DNA of 64,000 bases from DATDAH01 sp963823495. GTDB taxonomy: Bacteria > Actinomycetota > Acidimicrobiia > Acidimicrobiales > DATDAH01. Of the stretch, positions 24,374 through 32,870 are shown piece after piece. The position numbers were made by a program, and so were the translations under genes. Location: positions 1,550,001 through 1,614,000 of the forward strand of contig CAWGLV010000001.1 of the NCBI GenBank assembly GCA_963823495.1, read 5' to 3'. The notes beneath the pieces were generated by a model. It saw only the letters and a list, made by a program, of their open reading frames with translations. It did not search any database and had not been told where the DNA came from. Each line of letters begins with the position of its first letter. The stretch's first letter is position 1.

Positions 24374-25813
24374 TCAGAGCGCCTTGCGGATGATCTTCTC
24401 CTTGCCGCGGGTGTAGGGCGGGTAGAGCAGGGCGGGATCAGGGAAGGTGGGCTTGCGGAGAACGGACTTCAGGTTGGAGAAGGTGTCGAACCCGCTGCGG
24501 CCGTGGTAGCGGCCGATGCCGCTCTCGCCGACCCCGCCGAAGGGCAGTTCGGGCGGGGTGATGTGCAGGATGGTGTGGTTCACGCAGACACCGCCCGAGG
24601 AGGTGCGCTCGAGCACGGCGTCGACGACCTCGTCGTCGTCGGCGAAGACGTAGAGGGCCAGAGGCTTGGGCCGGCTGTTGACCCGGTCGATGGCCTGGGC
24701 GACCGAGGTGACCGGCAGCACCGGTAGCAGCGGCCCGAAGATCTCCTCCTGGAGGATCTCGGCGTCCTCGGGGACATCGACCAGCACCGTCGGGGCGATG
24801 TAGCGCTCCTCGGCATCGGTGGTGCCCCCCAGGGCCGGCTCACCCCCACCGGCCAGGAGGCCCGAGAGGCGGTCGAAGTGGCGGTCGTTGACGATGCGCG
24901 CGTAGTCCTCGCCGGCCTGGGGGTCGGCGCCGTAGAAGTCGGTCACCGCGGTGCGGATGTGCTCGACGAGCTCGTCCTGGACCGACTCGTCCACGAGGAC
25001 GTAGTCGGGGGCGATGCAGGTCTGGCCGGCGTTGAGGAACTTGCCCCAGGCGATGCGTCGGCCGGCGACCGGGAGGTTGGCCGACCGGTGGACGAAGGCC
25101 GGCGACTTGCCCCCCAGTTCGAGGGTGACCGGGGTGAGGTGCTTGGCCGCGGCCTCGGCGACCACCCGGCCGACGCGGGTCGAGCCGGTGAAGAAGATGT
25201 GGTCCCAACGCTGCGCCAGCAACTCGGTGGCGACCTCGGGCCCACCTTCGACGACCTGGACGGCGTCGGGGTCGAGGTGGCTGCGGAGCAGGTCGCTCAG
25301 CACGGCCGACGTGGCCGGGGCCAACTCGGAGGGCTTGACCACCGCGGCGTTGCCGGCGGCCAGGGCGGCCGCCAGCGGCTCGACGAGCAACTGCACCGGG
25401 TAGTTCCACGGGGCGATGATCAGCACCGTGCCCAGGGGCTCGGGTTGGATGCGGCCGCGGCCGGGCAACGACGTGAGGGGGAGTCCCACCCGCCGGGGCT
25501 TGGCCCACTTGGCCAGGTTCTTGGCCAGCAGGCCCACCTCCGACGCGGTGACCCCGATGTCGGTGGCCCAGGCCTCCAAGGCCGGCTTGCCGATGTCGGT
25601 GGCCAGGGCGGCCAGCAGCCGGTCCTCGCCGTCGTCCAGCAGGCGAACCAGGGCCTCGAGCTGGCGTCGCCGCCACTCGATGGGTCGGGTCACGCCGCGG
25701 CCGAAGGCAGCTCGGGCCGTAGCCAGGGCCTCGGCGGCGACGCCGGTCCCAGGGTCGCCGGCGCCGACGGCGTCCTCGGTGGCGGTCTCGGTGGCGTTGT
25801 CCGTGGTGGCCAT
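24374..25813 (-). CDS. Aldehyde dehydrogenase family protein
   Basis: NAD(P)-dependent oxidation of an aldehyde to a carboxylate. 479 residues, close to the class 3/fatty-aldehyde and coniferyl aldehyde dehydrogenase group, as judged by its length and C-terminal membrane-like tail region (LLYPPYTRGKEKIIRKAL). Motifs: IAPWNYPVQL, the cofactor loop FFTGSTRVGRVVAEAA, ELGGKSPAFV with the general-base Glu, the catalytic Cys in NAGQTCIAPDYV, and EEIFGPLLPVLP. ATG 25813 gives MATTDNATETATED; upstream codons in the same frame lack similarity. It converges on the 610-residue island gene and separates it from the second WXG-like gene. Confidence 0.93.
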   Translation of the reverse strand: MATTDNATETATEDAVGAGDPGTGVAAEALATARAAFGRGVTRPIEWRRRQLEALVRLLDDGEDRLLAALATDIGKPALEAWATDIGVTASEVGLLAKNLAKWAKPRRVGLPLTSLPGRGRIQPEPLGTVLIIAPWNYPVQLLVEPLAAALAAGNAAVVKPSELAPATSAVLSDLLRSHLDPDAVQVVEGGPEVATELLAQRWDHIFFTGSTRVGRVVAEAAAKHLTPVTLELGGKSPAFVHRSANLPVAGRRIAWGKFLNAGQTCIAPDYVLVDESVQDELVEHIRTAVTDFYGADPQAGEDYARIVNDRHFDRLSGLLAGGGEPALGGTTDAEERYIAPTVLVDVPEDAEILQEEIFGPLLPVLPVTSVAQAIDRVNSRPKPLALYVFADDDEVVDAVLERTSSGGVCVNHTILHITPPELPFGGVGESGIGRYHGRSGFDTFSNLKSVLRKPTFPDPALLYPPYTRGKEKIIRKAL

Positions 25814-25963
25814 GGGTTGGTGTCTACCCCGGATCCCCCGGCTTCGGCCCAGCCGAGGCGGCGGGGGGCTCCTGGCTGCGTTCCGGGCCCGACGGGCGCT
25901 CCCGCCGGCGTTCCGGCCTCGGATCGGCATCACCCGGCGACCCGATCGGCGACCAGAGGTGGG

Positions 25964-26221
25964 TCAGGGGGTGGGGACCTGAACGGCACGGAGGAGGTCG
26001 GCCCGAGCCGTCAGCAGTCGGGCGTCCGAGGTCAACTGGTCCGCGGCCGCCCGCAGCCAGGCCCGTTGCTCGGTCAGCTCCCGACCGAAGTGGACGGCGC
26101 GCCGCCCCTGCCAGACATCGGGCCGGTGGTGGGCCACCACGGGGTCGAGCATGGTCGCCACCGAGGCGGCGAGGGCGTCGAGGCGCCCGGCGAGCGCCAG
26201 CAGCTCGTCCGGTGTGGTCAT
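25964..26221 (-). CDS. Small WXG-like helical protein
   Basis: An 85-residue protein, MTTPDELLALAGRLDALAAS at the start, predicted as two helices joined by a turn containing VWQGRRAVHFG, a Trp-Gln-Gly match to the WXG signature at the expected midpoint. The second helix reads LTEQRAWLRAAADQL. It is much shorter than the neighbouring genes and could be overlooked. ATG 26221 lies 6 nt behind TATGTT (26233-26228), so it appears to have its own leaderless promoter. It lies 1.6 kb from the ESX-like island across the aldehyde dehydrogenase gene. A second export substrate or heterodimer partner is inferred. Confidence 0.7.
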   Translation of the reverse strand: MTTPDELLALAGRLDALAASVATMLDPVVAHHRPDVWQGRRAVHFGRELTEQRAWLRAAADQLTSDARLLTARADLLRAVQVPTP

Positions 26222-26227
26222 GAGTGG

Positions 26228-26233
26228 AACATA
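26228..26233 (-). promoter_or_regulatory. -10 box of the WXG-like gene
   Basis: TATGTT on the minus strand, 6 nt before the ATG at 26221, fits a leaderless transcript. Confidence 0.5.
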
Positions 26234-26309
26234 CCGAAAATGTCTGTCGGCGACCAGGGGGCGGACCGCTTCGAGGAAAGGGGCGAGAAGGCCGAGGGGG
26301 GAGCGCCGG

Positions 26310-26315
26310 TAGCGT
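26310..26315 (+). promoter_or_regulatory. -10 box of hom
   Basis: TAGCGT, 6 nt before the GTG start of hom at 26322; probable leaderless promoter. Confidence 0.5.
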
Positions 26316-26321
26316 GGGCGC

Positions 26322-27650
26322 GTGCCAGAGGTCGAAGTGTCCGAGAGCGAACAGCGCGTGCGGATCGGGGTGCTCGGTTGCGGCAACGTGGGCGCCGCCC
26401 TCGTGGGGCTCATCGAGGCCCAGGGGGACATGATCGAGGCCCGGACGGGGTTGCGCCTCGAGGTGGCCAGGGTCGCGGTGCGCAACATGTCCCGGGAGCG
26501 GCCGGTGGAGCTGGCCGACGGGGTCCTGACCAACGACGCCGTCGCCGTGGTCGAGGACCCGACCATCGATCTGGTCGTCGAGGTCATCGGCGGGATCGAG
26601 CCCGCCCGGGAGCTGATCGTGCAGGCCGTGAAGTCGGCCAAGCCCGTCGTCACCGCCAACAAGGAGTTGCTGGCCAACCACGGCGCCGAGCTCTTCGCCG
26701 TGGCCGAGGGGGCCAGCGTGGACCTGCTCTTCGAGGCCGCGGTGGCCGGGGGGATCCCCCTCATCCGCCCGCTGCGGGAGTCCCTCGCGGGCGAGCAGGT
26801 CCACCGGGTGCTGGGGATCGTCAACGGGACGACCAACTACATCCTCACCCGCATGAGCGAGGACGGGGCCACCTACGGCGAGGCCCTGGCCGAGGCCCAG
26901 AGCCTCGGCTACGCCGAGCGGGACCCGACCGCCGACGTCGAGGGCTACGACGCGGGGGCGAAGGCCGCGATCATCGCCACCATCGCTTTCGGCGTGCGCG
27001 TCGTCGCCGGCGACGTCTACCACGAGGGGATCTCGGGCATCACGCCGGCCGACATCACCTTTGCCCGGCGCCTGGGCTACGAGGTCAAGCTCCTGGCCAT
27101 CGCCGAGGCCGAGGCGGGCCCGGACGGACTGACCGACGTGGCCGTCCGGGTGCATCCCGCGATGGTCCCGGCGCACCATCCGCTGGCCTCGGTGCGCGAC
27201 AGCTTCAACGCGGTGTTCATCGAGGGCGAGGCCGTCGGCGAGCTGATGTTCTACGGGCGGGGTGCCGGTGGCGGACCTACCGCCAGCGCCGTCCTCGGCG
27301 ACGTCATCGACGCGGCGGTGAACCTGCGTCGCGGATCCCACGCGACGGTGGGCGCCCTGGCCCGGGCCCGGATCCGACCCATCGACGACGTCACCTCGGC
27401 CTACTACCTGAACGTCGAGGTCGCCGATCAGCCCGGGGTGCTGGCCCAGGTGGCCGGCGTGTTCGGCGAGCACGGCGTCTCCATCCGCTCCATGGAGCAG
27501 GAGGGCCTCGGGGGCGAGGCCCGGCTCATCTTCATCACCCACGAGGCGGTCGAACGCGACGTGCAGGCCACGCTGCACGACCTGCGGGAGCTCGACGCCG
27601 TGGACCGGGTGGGCACCGTCCTGCGGGTCATCGACGACGACGCGAGCTGA
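26322..27650 (+). CDS. hom: Homoserine dehydrogenase
   Basis: NAD(P)-dependent reduction of aspartate semialdehyde to homoserine, the branch to threonine and methionine. 442 residues. The Rossmann motif GVLGCGNVGAALVGL is near residue 16. The catalytic region reads VTANKELLANHG, then AAVAGGIPLIRPLRESLAG and NGTTNYILTRM. The C-terminal ACT domain (QPGVLAQVAGVFGEHGVSIRSMEQ) suggests allosteric feedback by threonine, as in other bacterial enzymes. GTG 26322 gives a short extension before the first strand and lies 6 nt behind TAGCGT. thrC follows after 13 nt, so the two are co-transcribed. Confidence 0.97.
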   Translation: MPEVEVSESEQRVRIGVLGCGNVGAALVGLIEAQGDMIEARTGLRLEVARVAVRNMSRERPVELADGVLTNDAVAVVEDPTIDLVVEVIGGIEPARELIVQAVKSAKPVVTANKELLANHGAELFAVAEGASVDLLFEAAVAGGIPLIRPLRESLAGEQVHRVLGIVNGTTNYILTRMSEDGATYGEALAEAQSLGYAERDPTADVEGYDAGAKAAIIATIAFGVRVVAGDVYHEGISGITPADITFARRLGYEVKLLAIAEAEAGPDGLTDVAVRVHPAMVPAHHPLASVRDSFNAVFIEGEAVGELMFYGRGAGGGPTASAVLGDVIDAAVNLRRGSHATVGALARARIRPIDDVTSAYYLNVEVADQPGVLAQVAGVFGEHGVSIRSMEQEGLGGEARLIFITHEAVERDVQATLHDLRELDAVDRVGTVLRVIDDDAS

Positions 27651-27663
27651 GCCCGCTCGCGCC

Positions 27664-29058
27664 ATGGACTACCTCAGCACCCGGGGCCGGGCCCCCGTCC
27701 TCGGCTTCGGCGACGTCCTGCTCGCCGGACTGGCCGCCGATGGCGGCCTCTATGTCCCCGAGACCTGGCCCGTCCTCGGCATCGAGGATCTGACCGACTG
27801 GGCCGAGCGGCCCTACCAGGACGTGGCCGTCGACGTCATGGCCCCGTTCGTCGAGGGCGACATCGAACGGGACGAGCTGGCCGACCTCGTCACCCGCGCC
27901 TACGCCTCCTTCGACCATCCCGACATCACGCCGTTGCGGGACCTGGGTGACGGGCTCTGGCTGCTGGAGCTCTTCCACGGCCCGACCCTGGCCTTCAAGG
28001 ACATCGCGCTGCAGCTCGTGGGTCCCCTGTTCCAGCGGGAGCTGGAGCGTCGGGGCGACCGCGTCACGATCATCGGGGCCACCTCGGGTGACACCGGGTC
28101 GGCGGCCATCGAGTCCACGAGGGACCGCGACGGCATCGAGATCGTCATGCTGCACCCCCACGGTCGGGTCAGCGACATCCAGCGTCGGCAGATGACCACC
28201 GTGGACTCGCCCAACGTGCACAACCTGGCTGTCGAGGGCACCTTCGACGACTGCCAGGACCTGGTGAAGGCGATGTTCGCCGACGAGTCCCTGCGGGCCG
28301 ACCTCCGCCTGTCGGCGGTCAACTCCATGAACTGGGCGCGGTTGATGGCCCAGATCGTCTACTACGTCTACACCGGGTCCCGCCTGCTGGGCCCGGGGTC
28401 GCCGGCGCTCTCGTTCTCGGTGCCCAGCGGCAACTTCGGCAACATCTTCAGTGGCTGGGTGGCCCGGCGCATGGGCGTGCCCATCGCCCAGCTCATCTGC
28501 GCCAGCAACCGCAACGACGTCCTCACCCGGTTCTTCGCCTCCGGTGTCCTGGAGCTGGGCGAGGTGGTGCCCACGATCAGCCCCAGCATGGACATCCAGG
28601 TGTCCTCCAACCTCGAGCGGCTGATCTTCGAGCTGCACGGGCGGGACGCCGGCGCCACGATCGAGCTGTTGCACGCCTTCCGGGCCGACGGCCGGGCCCA
28701 GTTGGACGAGACCCGCCTGGCCGAGGTCGACGAGGTGTTCGACGCAGGCGCGGTGGACGACGACCACACCCGGACCGCCATCGCCGGCTGGGAGAAGCGG
28801 GCGGGGGTCGTCGTCGACCCCCACACCGCGGTCGGCCTCGTCGTGGGGGAGGCCCAGCGCCGCAACCCCGACCTGCCGCTCGCCTGCCTGGCCACGGCCC
28901 ACCCGGCCAAGTTCGGCGTCGCCGTCGAGGCCGCCACCGGTCACCCCGTCGAGCTCCCCACTCGCCTGGCCGCGCTGGCGGGCCGCCCCGAGCACTACGA
29001 GGTCGTGCCCAACGACCTGGACGTCGTCCGGGACCGGGTCCGCGCCCTCGCGTCATGA
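27664..29058 (+). CDS. thrC: Threonine synthase
   Basis: PLP enzyme turning O-phosphohomoserine into threonine. 464 residues, the longer class with the N-terminal MDYLSTRGRAPVLGFGDVLL and GGLYVPETWP. The PLP lysine is in FHGPTLAFKDIALQL, the phosphate loop in GATSGDTGSAA, and the active-site SVPSGNFGN segment is present. Its substrate requires homoserine kinase. No GHMP-type thrB lies in the usual place after thrC; a phosphoglycerate-mutase-like gene does. Start ATG 27664 is clear. Confidence 0.97.
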   Translation: MDYLSTRGRAPVLGFGDVLLAGLAADGGLYVPETWPVLGIEDLTDWAERPYQDVAVDVMAPFVEGDIERDELADLVTRAYASFDHPDITPLRDLGDGLWLLELFHGPTLAFKDIALQLVGPLFQRELERRGDRVTIIGATSGDTGSAAIESTRDRDGIEIVMLHPHGRVSDIQRRQMTTVDSPNVHNLAVEGTFDDCQDLVKAMFADESLRADLRLSAVNSMNWARLMAQIVYYVYTGSRLLGPGSPALSFSVPSGNFGNIFSGWVARRMGVPIAQLICASNRNDVLTRFFASGVLELGEVVPTISPSMDIQVSSNLERLIFELHGRDAGATIELLHAFRADGRAQLDETRLAEVDEVFDAGAVDDDHTRTAIAGWEKRAGVVVDPHTAVGLVVGEAQRRNPDLPLACLATAHPAKFGVAVEAATGHPVELPTRLAALAGRPEHYEVVPNDLDVVRDRVRALAS

Positions 29059-29134
29059 CCGCCCACCTGCCTCTGGCTCCCGATCTGGTGGTCAGGACGA
29101 CCGGATCGGGCGCCGGAACGGGGAGAATGGCCCG

Positions 29135-30274
29135 ATGAAGTACGTCGTGTGTGTGCCGGACGGTTGTGCGGACGAGCCGACCGATCGGCTGGCCGGTCGT
29201 ACGCCCCTGGAGGTCGCCGACCTGCCCACCCTGCAGGGCCTCGCCGCCCGGGGCACGCTGGGCCGGGCCGGCGTCATCCCCCCGGGCATGCCGCCCGGCA
29301 GCGACGTGGGCAACCTGTCGATCCTGGGCTACGACCCCGCCGTGCACCACACGGGACGGGCACCCATCGAGGCGGCCGCCCTCGGCCTGCGCCTCGCTCC
29401 GGACCAGGTGGCGTTCCGCTGCAACCTGTCCACCATCGGCGCGGAGGGGACCATGGCCGACTTCGCCGGCGGCCACCCCTCCAGCGAGGCGGCCGCCGAG
29501 GTCATCACCGCCCTCCAGGAGGAGCTGGGCGGGGAGATCGAGTTCCACCCCGGTGTCCAGTACCGCCACATCGTGGTGGCCCCCGAGTCCTGGGCCGACG
29601 CCGAGTGCATCCCGCCCCATGACCTGAGCGACAAGCCGATCGTGTGGCCGACCGGACCGGCCGCCGGGAAGCTCATCGAGGTCATGGAGGCCTCGCGAGC
29701 GGTGCTGGAACGGTTCGACCTCGCCGCCAACCAGGTCTGGCTCTGGGGCCAGGGCCACCAGCCGCAGCTCCCGTCGTTCCAGGAACGCCACGGAGTCGCC
29801 GCCGGCATGGTGACCGCGGTCGACCTGGTCCGTGGCCTCGGCGTCCTGACCGGCATGCAGGTGGTCGACATCCCGGGGGCCACCGGCTGGTATGACACCG
29901 ACTACGAGGGCAAGCGGGATGCGGCTCTGACGACGCTGGGCGACGGCGCCGACCTCTTCCTCATCCACGTCGAGGCCACCGACGAGGCCGGTCACGCCGG
30001 TGACGTGGGAGAGAAGGTCAAGGCCCTGGAGAACTGGGACCGGCGGATCCTGCCCGGCCTGATCGATGGCCTCGCCGCCCTGGGCCCCTGGCGCCTCCTC
30101 CTGTTGCCCGACCACGCCACTCCCGTGGACCTCAAGACCCACACCAGCGGACCGGTGCCCTATCTGCTCGTGGACTCCGAAGTCGACGGGCCCGGCGGCC
30201 GCTACACCGAGCCCGCGGTGGCCGATGCCCCCATCGTTCCCGGCCACGAACTGGTCGACCGCCTCCTCGCCTGA
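29135..30274 (+). CDS. Cofactor-independent phosphoglycerate mutase-like protein, probable homoserine kinase
   Basis: Alkaline-phosphatase-superfamily protein, 379 residues, starting MKYVVCVPDGCADEP. Metal-site residues appear in VPDGCAD, GSDVGNLSILGYDP (nucleophile region), HVEATDEAGHAGD and LLLPDHATP. The sequence is of the archaeal apgM type. A subgroup encoded beside threonine genes has been named proposed homoserine kinase (TIGR02535 family). Its place 76 nt after thrC and the absence of thrB nearby fit that role; a phosphoglycerate mutase remains possible. ATG 29135 is 6 nt behind GAGAAT. A hairpin starts immediately after the stop. Confidence 0.85.
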   Translation: MKYVVCVPDGCADEPTDRLAGRTPLEVADLPTLQGLAARGTLGRAGVIPPGMPPGSDVGNLSILGYDPAVHHTGRAPIEAAALGLRLAPDQVAFRCNLSTIGAEGTMADFAGGHPSSEAAAEVITALQEELGGEIEFHPGVQYRHIVVAPESWADAECIPPHDLSDKPIVWPTGPAAGKLIEVMEASRAVLERFDLAANQVWLWGQGHQPQLPSFQERHGVAAGMVTAVDLVRGLGVLTGMQVVDIPGATGWYDTDYEGKRDAALTTLGDGADLFLIHVEATDEAGHAGDVGEKVKALENWDRRILPGLIDGLAALGPWRLLLLPDHATPVDLKTHTSGPVPYLLVDSEVDGPGGRYTEPAVADAPIVPGHELVDRLLA

Positions 30275-30317
30275 CGAGTCCGATGCGGGGTGGGCGGCGG
30301 GGGTGGTATCGGACTCG
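30275..30317 (+). terminator. Terminator-like hairpin after hom-thrC operon
   Basis: Perfect 10-bp stem CGAGTCCGAT (30275-30284) with ATCGGACTCG (30308-30317), 23-nt GC-rich loop, beginning at the base after the stop codon. No T-run. Confidence 0.5.
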
Positions 30318-30390
30318 AGGTGCGGGGACATGCGGGGACGGGGCCGGATCCCTCGCCTTCCCACCGATCTCGGTTCCGCCGGCGACCTGG

Positions 30391-30419
30391 TTGTCCCGTC
30401 GAACAGGTGTCGGTAGGGT
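30391..30419 (+). promoter_or_regulatory. rho: Promoter of rho
   Basis: TTGTCC (30391-30396), exactly 17 nt, TAGGGT (30414-30419). Transcription would start near 30426, leaving a leader of about 190 nt before the rho ATG. Confidence 0.6.
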
Positions 30420-30425
30420 GATCTC

Positions 30426-30615
30426 TGTCGCCACCGGCGGCACCCACCGAATGCTCCGATGACCCGTCTACGGGATCCGGGGTGGGTGGCTCTCCGATCT
30501 CCCCTCGGTTTCGCAACGTCGGGCGTTCAGAGGACGGTGACGACGGTTCGGAACTCCGAGAGGCCGCGCTCGCGGCCGACGGTGCAGTACACCGGTTCAA
30601 CGAGGTTTCCCACAC
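30426..30615 (+). other. Long 5' leader of rho
   Basis: No gene can be supported here, although frames are open. In E. coli and other bacteria rho is autoregulated by Rho-dependent attenuation in a long leader; the length here fits that, but no specific site was identified. Confidence 0.35.
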
Positions 30616-32601
30616 ATGAGCATCGCCGCCGGCGAGACCGACCGCTCAGCGCTCGAGTCCAAGGACCGCCAACAGCTCGCCACCATCGCGCGGGCGATGG
30701 GGGCCACGCCGACGGCTCGGACACGCAAGGACGACCTGGTCGAGCTGATCCTCGAACTGGCCGACAAGGGGGCGGGAGCCCCGGAACGAGATGGGGACAC
30801 GATGAGTGACCAGACGACCGAGGACGCTGCGGCGACCACGGACACCAACGGTTCGCGCGACGCGGGGGACGCGTCCACCGACACCGGTGGCGCCGATCAG
30901 CGGTCGGCCAAGGCCGAGCGCGACGACGCGTCCCGCTCTGGTGGCGGTCGCTCCCGAGCGGGGCGCACCGGCGAGCGGGACGCCGGAGGCGACGCGGCGA
31001 AGGACCAGAAGGTCAACGGCCGCGGCTCCTCCGACGACGAGGCCCGTGACGCCAAGGGCGACAGGGACCAGGGCGGCGGCGCCAGGGGCGGCGACGAGGC
31101 CCGTGAGGCCAAGGGCGGCGGGGCCCGGGGCGGTGACGCCAGGGGTGGCGACAAGGACCGTGGCGCCAAGGGTGGTGGGGCCAGGGGCGGTGACGCCAAA
31201 GGCTCTGACAAGGGCGGCGACCGCAGCGAGGCCAGGACCGAGGACGGCGGCGATGGCCGGTCGGAGCGGTCGGGCAAGGGTGGCGGTCGGAGCGGGGGTG
31301 AGCGCAACCGGGGCCAGGGCGGCGGTCAGCGCAACCAGAACCGTGGCAACCAGGGCGACGACGCCGAGCCCGGCAACCGCAAGCGCCGCCGTCGGGGCCG
31401 CAACCAGGGTCGTGACCAGGACCAGGACAGCGGTCCGGTCCAGGAGTGGGACGGCGAGCCGGTCGAGGTGGCCGGCCTGCTCGACCTGCGGGACGAGGGC
31501 TACGGCTTCCTACGGCTGAGCGGTGCCCTTCCCTCGCGGGACGACGTCTACGTCTCGGTCAAGCAGGTCCGTCAGTTCGGCATGCGCAAGGGCGATCGGG
31601 TCACCGGGGCCAGCCGCCCGGCCAACCGCAACGAGAAGAACCCGGCCCTGCTCCGGGTGGACACGGTCAACGACATGGAACCGGAGAAGGCCAAGGCCCG
31701 TCCCCGGTTCGAGGACCTGACCCCGCTGTTCCCCGACGAGCGCCTGAAGCTCGAGGACGACGCCGATCCCGGCAACATGACCGCCCGGATCATCGACCTC
31801 ATCTCCCCGATCGGCAAGGGCCAGCGCGGCCTGATCGTGTCGCCCCCCAAGGCGGGCAAGACCACGATCATGAAGCAGATCGCCAGGTCGATCGAGATGA
31901 ACAACCCCGAGGTCAAGCTCATCGTGCTGCTCGTCGACGAGCGGCCCGAAGAGGTGACCGACATGCGAAGGTGGGTCAAGGGCGAGGTCATCGCCTCCAC
32001 CTTCGACCGCCCCGCCGACGAGCACACCTCGGTGTCCGAGCTGGCCATCGACCGGGCCAAGCGCATGGTCGAGATGGGTCAGGACGTCGTCATCATCCTG
32101 GACGGAATCACCCGGCTGTCCCGGGCCTACAACCTGGCTGCTCCGGCGACCGGGCGGATCATGTCCGGTGGTATCGACACCGGTGCGCTCTACCCGCCGA
32201 AGCGCTTCTTCGGTGCGGCCCGGAACCTGGAGGAGGGTGGCTCGCTCACCATCCTGGCCACGGCGCTGGTGGAGACCGGATCCAAGATGGACGAGGTCAT
32301 CTTCGAGGAGTTCAAGGGCACCGGCAACATGGAGCTGCGCCTCGATCGCAAGCTGGCCGAGAAGCGGATCTACCCCGCCATCGACGTCGACGCGTCCTCC
32401 ACCCGCCACGAGGAGCTGCTGTTCGAGCGCAAGCAGCTCCAGCAGGTCTGGAAGCTGCGCCGGGTACTCTCGGGGCTCGCCGACAGCGGCGGCGGCGGAA
32501 CACAGGCCGGTCTGGAGCTGTTGATCGACAGGCTCAAGACCTTCAAGAACAACGACGAGTTCCTCGCCGAGGTGGCGAAGGGTCCGTCCATCGCCGGCTG
32601 A
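30616..32601 (+). CDS. rho: Transcription termination factor Rho with extended N-terminal insertion
   Basis: Hexameric RNA-dependent ATPase ending transcription. 661 residues. N-terminal Rho_N domain (residues 1-55, LATIARAMGATPTARTRKDD). An insertion of about 210 residues follows, rich in Gly, Asp, Arg and Lys, with repeats such as GGGARGGDARGGD. Next come the cold-shock RNA-binding domain (GYGFLRLSGALPSRDDVYVS) and the ATPase with Walker A SPPKAGKTTIMK (about 407-418), Walker B DVVIILDGITRL and the Q-loop/R-loop region. Such insertions are typical of actinobacterial Rho proteins and bind RNA. The coding DNA of the insertion is itself repetitive (about 31060-31330). Confidence 0.98.
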   Translation: MSIAAGETDRSALESKDRQQLATIARAMGATPTARTRKDDLVELILELADKGAGAPERDGDTMSDQTTEDAAATTDTNGSRDAGDASTDTGGADQRSAKAERDDASRSGGGRSRAGRTGERDAGGDAAKDQKVNGRGSSDDEARDAKGDRDQGGGARGGDEAREAKGGGARGGDARGGDKDRGAKGGGARGGDAKGSDKGGDRSEARTEDGGDGRSERSGKGGGRSGGERNRGQGGGQRNQNRGNQGDDAEPGNRKRRRRGRNQGRDQDQDSGPVQEWDGEPVEVAGLLDLRDEGYGFLRLSGALPSRDDVYVSVKQVRQFGMRKGDRVTGASRPANRNEKNPALLRVDTVNDMEPEKAKARPRFEDLTPLFPDERLKLEDDADPGNMTARIIDLISPIGKGQRGLIVSPPKAGKTTIMKQIARSIEMNNPEVKLIVLLVDERPEEVTDMRRWVKGEVIASTFDRPADEHTSVSELAIDRAKRMVEMGQDVVIILDGITRLSRAYNLAAPATGRIMSGGIDTGALYPPKRFFGAARNLEEGGSLTILATALVETGSKMDEVIFEEFKGTGNMELRLDRKLAEKRIYPAIDVDASSTRHEELLFERKQLQQVWKLRRVLSGLADSGGGGTQAGLELLIDRLKTFKNNDEFLAEVAKGPSIAG

Positions 32602-32636
32602 TCCCGGCACCGAGACACGAAGACACGGAGAACGAC

Positions 32637-32870
32637 ATGCGCGCCGACATCCACCCCGAGTACACCGAGACCACGGTGACCTGCTCGTGCGGCAACACCT
32701 TCACCACCCGCTCGACGGCGGGCGAGTCCCTCCACGTCGAGCTGTGTGGTGAGTGCCATCCCTTCTACACCGGCAAGCAGAAGCTGGTGGACTCCGGCGG
32801 TCGCATCGACCGCTTCGAGCGCCGCTACGGGCGTCGCAAGAACGCCCCCACGGGCCCCTCGGAGTCCTGA
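32637..32870 (+). CDS. rpmE: Ribosomal protein bL31, zinc-binding form
   Basis: A 77-residue large-subunit protein. The zinc-binding C+ form is shown by CSCGNTF and CGECHPFYTGKQKL, giving four cysteines. The conserved end VDSGGRIDRFERRYGRR is present, followed by a short Ser/Pro tail. It lies 35 nt after rho, the standard rho-rpmE-prfA order, and an upstream ACACGGAGAACGACATG context provides a GGAG ribosome-binding site. Its stop overlaps a CTG that may start the next gene. Confidence 0.97.
   Translation: MRADIHPEYTETTVTCSCGNTFTTRSTAGESLHVELCGECHPFYTGKQKLVDSGGRIDRFERRYGRRKNAPTGPSES

Noticed and set aside
24878..27793. Very long plus-strand open frame (971 codons) overlapping aldehyde dehydrogenase and hom
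   Set aside because: It is a shadow frame: real genes with complete catalytic motifs occupy the same DNA on the opposite strand and in another frame.
31060..31330. Possible CRISPR or minisatellite array
   Set aside because: The repeats are short, irregular and in frame within the Rho insertion; there are no spacers or cas genes.
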